Part shown: positions 5,515 to 7,707 of the stretch, one piece after another
Numbering within the stretch: the stretch's first letter is position 1
Layout of the letters: every line of letters begins with the position of its first letter
Origin: Candidatus Vogelbacteria bacterium CG22_combo_CG10-13_8_21_14_all_37_9
GTDB taxonomy: Bacteria > Patescibacteriota > Minisyncoccia > Phycocordibacterales > XYD1-FULL-46-19
Direction: 5' to 3'
Length of the DNA stretch: 7,707 bases
NCBI GenBank assembly: GCA_002772495.1
Contig: PCSX01000014.1
Coordinates: 1 to 7,707 of the forward strand
Program-made: the position numbers and the translations under genes
The notes under the pieces: model-generated
Databases searched by the model: none
Seen by the model: only the letters and a program-made list of their open reading frames with translations
Told to the model about the DNA's origin: nothing

Positions 5515-6843
5515 TTAAATATTCTTTTTCAAGTATTCGGCTAATTTATCGATCTTGACCGTGTCCTGAGAACGATTATCCATATTGCGAATGATGACGG
5601 TATTTTCTAAGGCTTCTTTTTGACCTAAAATAATAACAAAAGGCACTTCTTGTTTTTCGGCCAAGGCTAATTGAATTGATAAAGAATCTTTAGATAAAGA
5701 GTGCGCCAGAGGAATACGGGATTTTCGTAAAGCCTCGATTACCTCGAAACTTTTTTGTTTAGCGTCTAAACTTAATTGAATGAAAAAGACTTTTGGTTTT
5801 TTAATGATTCGAGGACTTAGCTTGGTATAATTTTCTTGAAGTAAAACTCGATCGACACCAATGCCGGCTCCGACAGCTGATAATTCTTTTTTGCCAGACA
5901 AAATTTTAGCTAAACCATCATAGCGACCACCACCAGCGAGAGCGAGAGGAACGACCTGTTCTTCGGGATTGGTTCTTGGATCTGGAGTTAAAACAATTTC
6001 GAACGCGGTTCGAGTGTAGTAATCTATTCCCCGAACTAAATTACTATTGATTTCATAAGGAATATTCATTGATTCTAAATATTCAAGTACTTCTCGAAAA
6101 TGTAATTTACAAGCTGGACAAAGAGAAGCGATTGATTCAGGAGCGAGGTCTTTGATCGGTTGGCAAATTGGATTTTTACAATCTAAAACCCGTAAAGGGT
6201 TGATTTTTAGACGTTCACGACAATCAGCACAAACATCTTTGAGGTGTTTTTTGTAATAATTAGTCAATTCTCTTTTGTAAATTCCTCGACATTCTCCATC
6301 GCCAATACTGTTGACTTGGACACTGATATCTTTCAAACCAACTTCTTTGAGAATCGTGTAGACGATCATAATAATCGTCGCATCAGCAATACTTTTTTGG
6401 GTACCCAGAATTTCTAGATTAAATTGATAGAATTGACGATAACGTCCTTTTTGGGGATTGTCGTGTCGAAAGACTGGTCCGAAAGAATAAAACATCACTG
6501 GTTGAGGCCAAGATTGCATCCCGTGTTCAAAATAAGCGCGCATAATCGGTGGCGTAAATTCTGGTCGGAGAGCGAGTCGGTCACCTCCTTTGGTTTTGAG
6601 GGTGTACATTTCTTTAGACACGATGTCGGTTCCTTCGCCAACACTGCGATTAAATAATTCTTCTTTTTCTAAAATCGGAGTTTCGATGGGTTGGAAACCA
6701 TAATAGAGAGCAACTTCGGCTGCTTTTTCAAAAAAACCTTGGAAGAGGTAAAAATCATTACCAATTAAATCGCGCATACCTTTGGGTGATTGGAGTAAAT
6801 CGTCTTTGGCACGTAATTTAGGAATTTTTTTGGACTCTTTCAT
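5515..6843 (-). CDS. hisS: histidyl-tRNA synthetase
   Basis: This class II aminoacyl-tRNA synthetase charges tRNA-His in the cytoplasm. The 442-residue protein has the N-terminal PKGMRDLIGND (20-30), motif 1 around YGFQPIETPILE (48-59), RPEFTPPIMRAYF (93-105), motif 2 in FRHDNPQKGRYRQFYQFNLEILG (125-147, with Arg126 and Arg135), the HisRS-specific LVRGIDYYTRTAFE (269-282) and motif 3 in GAGIGVDRVLL (325-335). A C-terminal anticodon-binding domain runs from about 349 to the end. The insertion domain holds six cysteines (205, 208, 222, 227, 242, 245) in two CxxC pairs plus two, a possible zinc site; this pattern occurs in other bacterial HisRS. The ATG at 6843 lies 27 nt after lepB and has an AT-rich leader without an SD. 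Confidence 0.97.
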   Translation of the reverse strand: MKESKKIPKLRAKDDLLQSPKGMRDLIGNDFYLFQGFFEKAAEVALYYGFQPIETPILEKEELFNRSVGEGTDIVSKEMYTLKTKGGDRLALRPEFTPPIMRAYFEHGMQSWPQPVMFYSFGPVFRHDNPQKGRYRQFYQFNLEILGTQKSIADATIIMIVYTILKEVGLKDISVQVNSIGDGECRGIYKRELTNYYKKHLKDVCADCRERLKINPLRVLDCKNPICQPIKDLAPESIASLCPACKLHFREVLEYLESMNIPYEINSNLVRGIDYYTRTAFEIVLTPDPRTNPEEQVVPLALAGGGRYDGLAKILSGKKELSAVGAGIGVDRVLLQENYTKLSPRIIKKPKVFFIQLSLDAKQKSFEVIEALRKSRIPLAHSLSKDSLSIQLALAEKQEVPFVIILGQKEALENTVIIRNMDNRSQDTVKIDKLAEYLKKNI

Positions 6844-6870
6844 ATAGTTTTGATTAAAATATTTTTTAAC

Positions 6871-7506
6871 TTAATTGTTTTCACTAGCACCGGGTAAATA
6901 ATTGATACGAGCGAAAGGGAGAAGTCGGAGCCATGCTCGGCCACGGATCAAATCGAGTTTGACTGGCCCCCAAGCGCGGGAGTCGTAACTAAGTTCGCGG
7001 TTATCACCGACGACAAAATATTCTTGATCTTTTAGGGTGATGTCTGAGATATCGGAAAAAGTTTTGCCTTTAGCGTAAGGTTCATTGAGGGCTTGCCAAA
7101 TGTCATCGGCTTGTTTGATTAAAATCCGATTATTTTTAATAGCTAAAGTTTCGCCCGGTAGGCCGACAATGCGTTTGATAAAAAAGATTGAAGGATTTTT
7201 AGGATAGCGAAAAATTATTACCTCACCCCGAACGGGGAGACGTAAGAAATAAGATAATTCGTCGACAATTAAATATTCATTCTCAAAAAAAGTATTTTCC
7301 ATTGAGCCACCGTGGACGATGAAAGGCTGGGCGATAAAAGTGCGGATTGGGACGACAATGACGAGAGTCAAAATAACAAATTTAACAATCTCCCAGATTG
7401 AGAGTTTAAGTTTAGCTTTTAGTTTAGAGTCCGGAAGTTTATTTTCAGGGGAAGTAGGAGTCGTAATCTGGATTTCTTCAGATAGTGAGTTTTTTTCTGG
7501 TTCCAT
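6871..7506 (-). CDS. lepB: signal peptidase I
   Basis: This membrane-bound Ser/Lys protease (family S26A) cleaves signal peptides from secreted proteins on the outer face of the membrane. Counted from the ATG at 7506 it has 211 residues: a charged cytoplasmic N-terminal stretch of about 36, one transmembrane helix (IWEIVKFVILTLVIVVPIRTFI, about 37-58), and the catalytic serine box FIVHGGSMENTF (nucleophile Ser68). The lysine box is FFIKRIVGLPGE (general base Lys111), and GDNRELSYDSR (167-177) is the final conserved box. The frame is also open back to a TTG at 7542, giving 223 residues. I prefer the ATG because the TTG lacks an SD and falls on the -35 box of a likely promoter. The usual Pro in SMxPT is Asn here. 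It is first in the minus-strand cluster, 27 nt ahead of hisS. Confidence 0.94.
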   Translation of the reverse strand: MEPEKNSLSEEIQITTPTSPENKLPDSKLKAKLKLSIWEIVKFVILTLVIVVPIRTFIAQPFIVHGGSMENTFFENEYLIVDELSYFLRLPVRGEVIIFRYPKNPSIFFIKRIVGLPGETLAIKNNRILIKQADDIWQALNEPYAKGKTFSDISDITLKDQEYFVVGDNRELSYDSRAWGPVKLDLIRGRAWLRLLPFARINYLPGASENN

Positions 7507-7513
7507 CGGCAGT

Positions 7514-7542
7514 ATTTTACCTGATTTTTTGACTTGACGCAA
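7514..7542 (-). promoter_or_regulatory. predicted lepB promoter giving a leaderless or nearly leaderless mRNA
   Basis: On the minus strand, TTGCGT (7537-7542) and TAAAAT (7514-7519, 5/6 to TATAAT) are exactly 17 nt apart. The -10 ends 7 nt before the ATG at 7506, so transcription would start at or next to the A of that ATG. The -35 is only a 3/6 match, so the call is moderate. Confidence 0.5.
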
Positions 7543-7566
7543 GGACGCTGACTAGATGCGGATTTA
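7537..7566. repeat. 11-bp repeat units upstream of lepB
   Basis: ACGCTGACTAG (7545-7555) and ATGCGGATTTA (7556-7566) are adjacent 11-mers. They resemble the ftsZ-upstream units such as ACGCGGACTGG and are in the same orientation relative to the minus-strand gene. A shorter ACGCAAGG lies at 7537-7544, and a further unit, ACGCGGACTTT, is at 7602-7612. They overlap or flank the predicted lepB -35 box. Confidence 0.5.
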
Positions 7567-7590
7567 CCCTATGGAGTAGTTTGCTATACT
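7563..7590 (+). promoter_or_regulatory. extended -10 promoter inside the dyad, plus strand
   Basis: TTTACC (7563-7568, 4/6 to TTGACA) is followed 16 nt later by TGC-TATACT (-10 at 7585-7590). The -35 lies in the left arm of the inverted repeat, and most of the -10 lies in its centre and right arm. It points at the plus-strand gene beginning at 7672, with a predicted start near 7597. Confidence 0.55.
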
Positions 7591-7602
7591 CCATAGGGTA
7601 AA
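7563..7602. repeat. perfect 16-bp inverted repeat (40-bp dyad)
   Basis: Arms 7563-7578 and 7587-7602 are exact reverse complements around an 8-nt centre (GTTTGCTA). No T tract follows on either strand, so it is not a Rho-independent terminator. It lies between two divergent genes and covers a plus-strand promoter, as expected of an operator for a dimeric regulator. An RNA structure or the end of a small mobile repeat is also possible. Confidence 0.85.
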
Positions 7603-7671
7603 CGCGGACTTTTACGGGCGAGACGCTAGTCTTTTTATTTATTTTATATTTTATTATACTTTAAAATAATA

Positions 7672-7707
7672 ATGAGAAAAATTCTTAGTCTTGGTATGGT
7701 GCTTGAG
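7672..7707 (+). CDS. 5' end of an unidentified gene, cut by the window end
   Basis: Twelve codons are visible, from an ATG to the window edge: MRKILSLGMVLE. The basic start followed by a hydrophobic run resembles the beginning of a signal peptide or membrane segment, but this is too short to identify. It diverges from lepB. Two possible promoters precede it: the dyad-embedded one, and a nearer -10-like TATACT at 7655-7660 only 11 nt from the ATG. The leader is almost pure A/T and has no SD. Confidence 0.4.
   Translation, partial: MRKILSLGMVLE

Noticed and set aside
7607..7640. Weak hairpin GACT...AGTC with an inner GCG-AGA-CGC stem followed by TTTTTATTT, as a plus-strand terminator.
   Set aside because: The stem is short and interrupted by an unpaired 7-nt stretch, and no plus-strand gene ends just upstream. 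An attenuator before the gene at 7672 is conceivable but unsupported.

Overview
The window looks like a piece of chromosome from a small-genome bacterium of the Candidate Phyla Radiation (Patescibacteria), most likely Parcubacteria-like. This is inferred from gene content and style: compact, fairly AT-rich housekeeping genes on one strand, almost no Shine-Dalgarno (SD) sequences, a free-standing bacterial SWIB-domain protein, and slightly reduced forms of core proteins. TGA is a normal stop here (ybeY ends in TGA), which argues against the UGA-recoded CPR lineages. There are no RNA genes, CRISPR arrays or insertion sequences in view. No stretch of more than 300 bases is without a gene.

Layout, left to right. 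(1) 37-856, minus strand: pyrF (orotidine 5'-phosphate decarboxylase) with its own terminator, a TTG start and the only strong SD in the window. (2) 1018-1370, plus strand: a small SWIB/MDM2-fold protein with an extended -10 promoter, ending in a bidirectional terminator shared with the convergent gene. (3) 1374-7506, minus strand: a long cluster transcribed as lepB, hisS, rpsU, ybeY, ftsA, ftsZ, then a thioredoxin-reductase-like flavoprotein. The first five genes are tightly packed (gaps of 27 and 20 nt, then overlaps of 20 and 80 nt). ftsZ has a convincing promoter of its own in a 127-nt gap, and the flavoprotein follows after 107 nt. (4) 7507-7707: a divergent regulatory region holding a lepB promoter, 11-bp repeat units and a perfect 16-bp inverted repeat laid over a plus-strand promoter. 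The first 12 codons of an unknown plus-strand gene close the window.

The minus-strand cluster joins protein secretion (signal peptidase I), translation and ribosome maturation (HisRS, bS21, YbeY) and cell division (FtsA, FtsZ). FtsA keeps its C-terminal amphipathic membrane helix and FtsZ keeps its IPAFLRR tail, so a normal FtsA-FtsZ membrane tether is expected.

The least explained structure is regulatory. An 11-bp periodic array of ACGCGGA units lies just upstream of the ftsZ promoter, and related units lie upstream of lepB. A 40-bp perfect dyad covers the plus-strand promoter at the right end, and a 13-bp perfect palindrome lies inside the first 18 codons of pyrF. No wholly new protein system is evident. 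The most promising novelty is a shared cis-element upstream of the division and secretion promoters.
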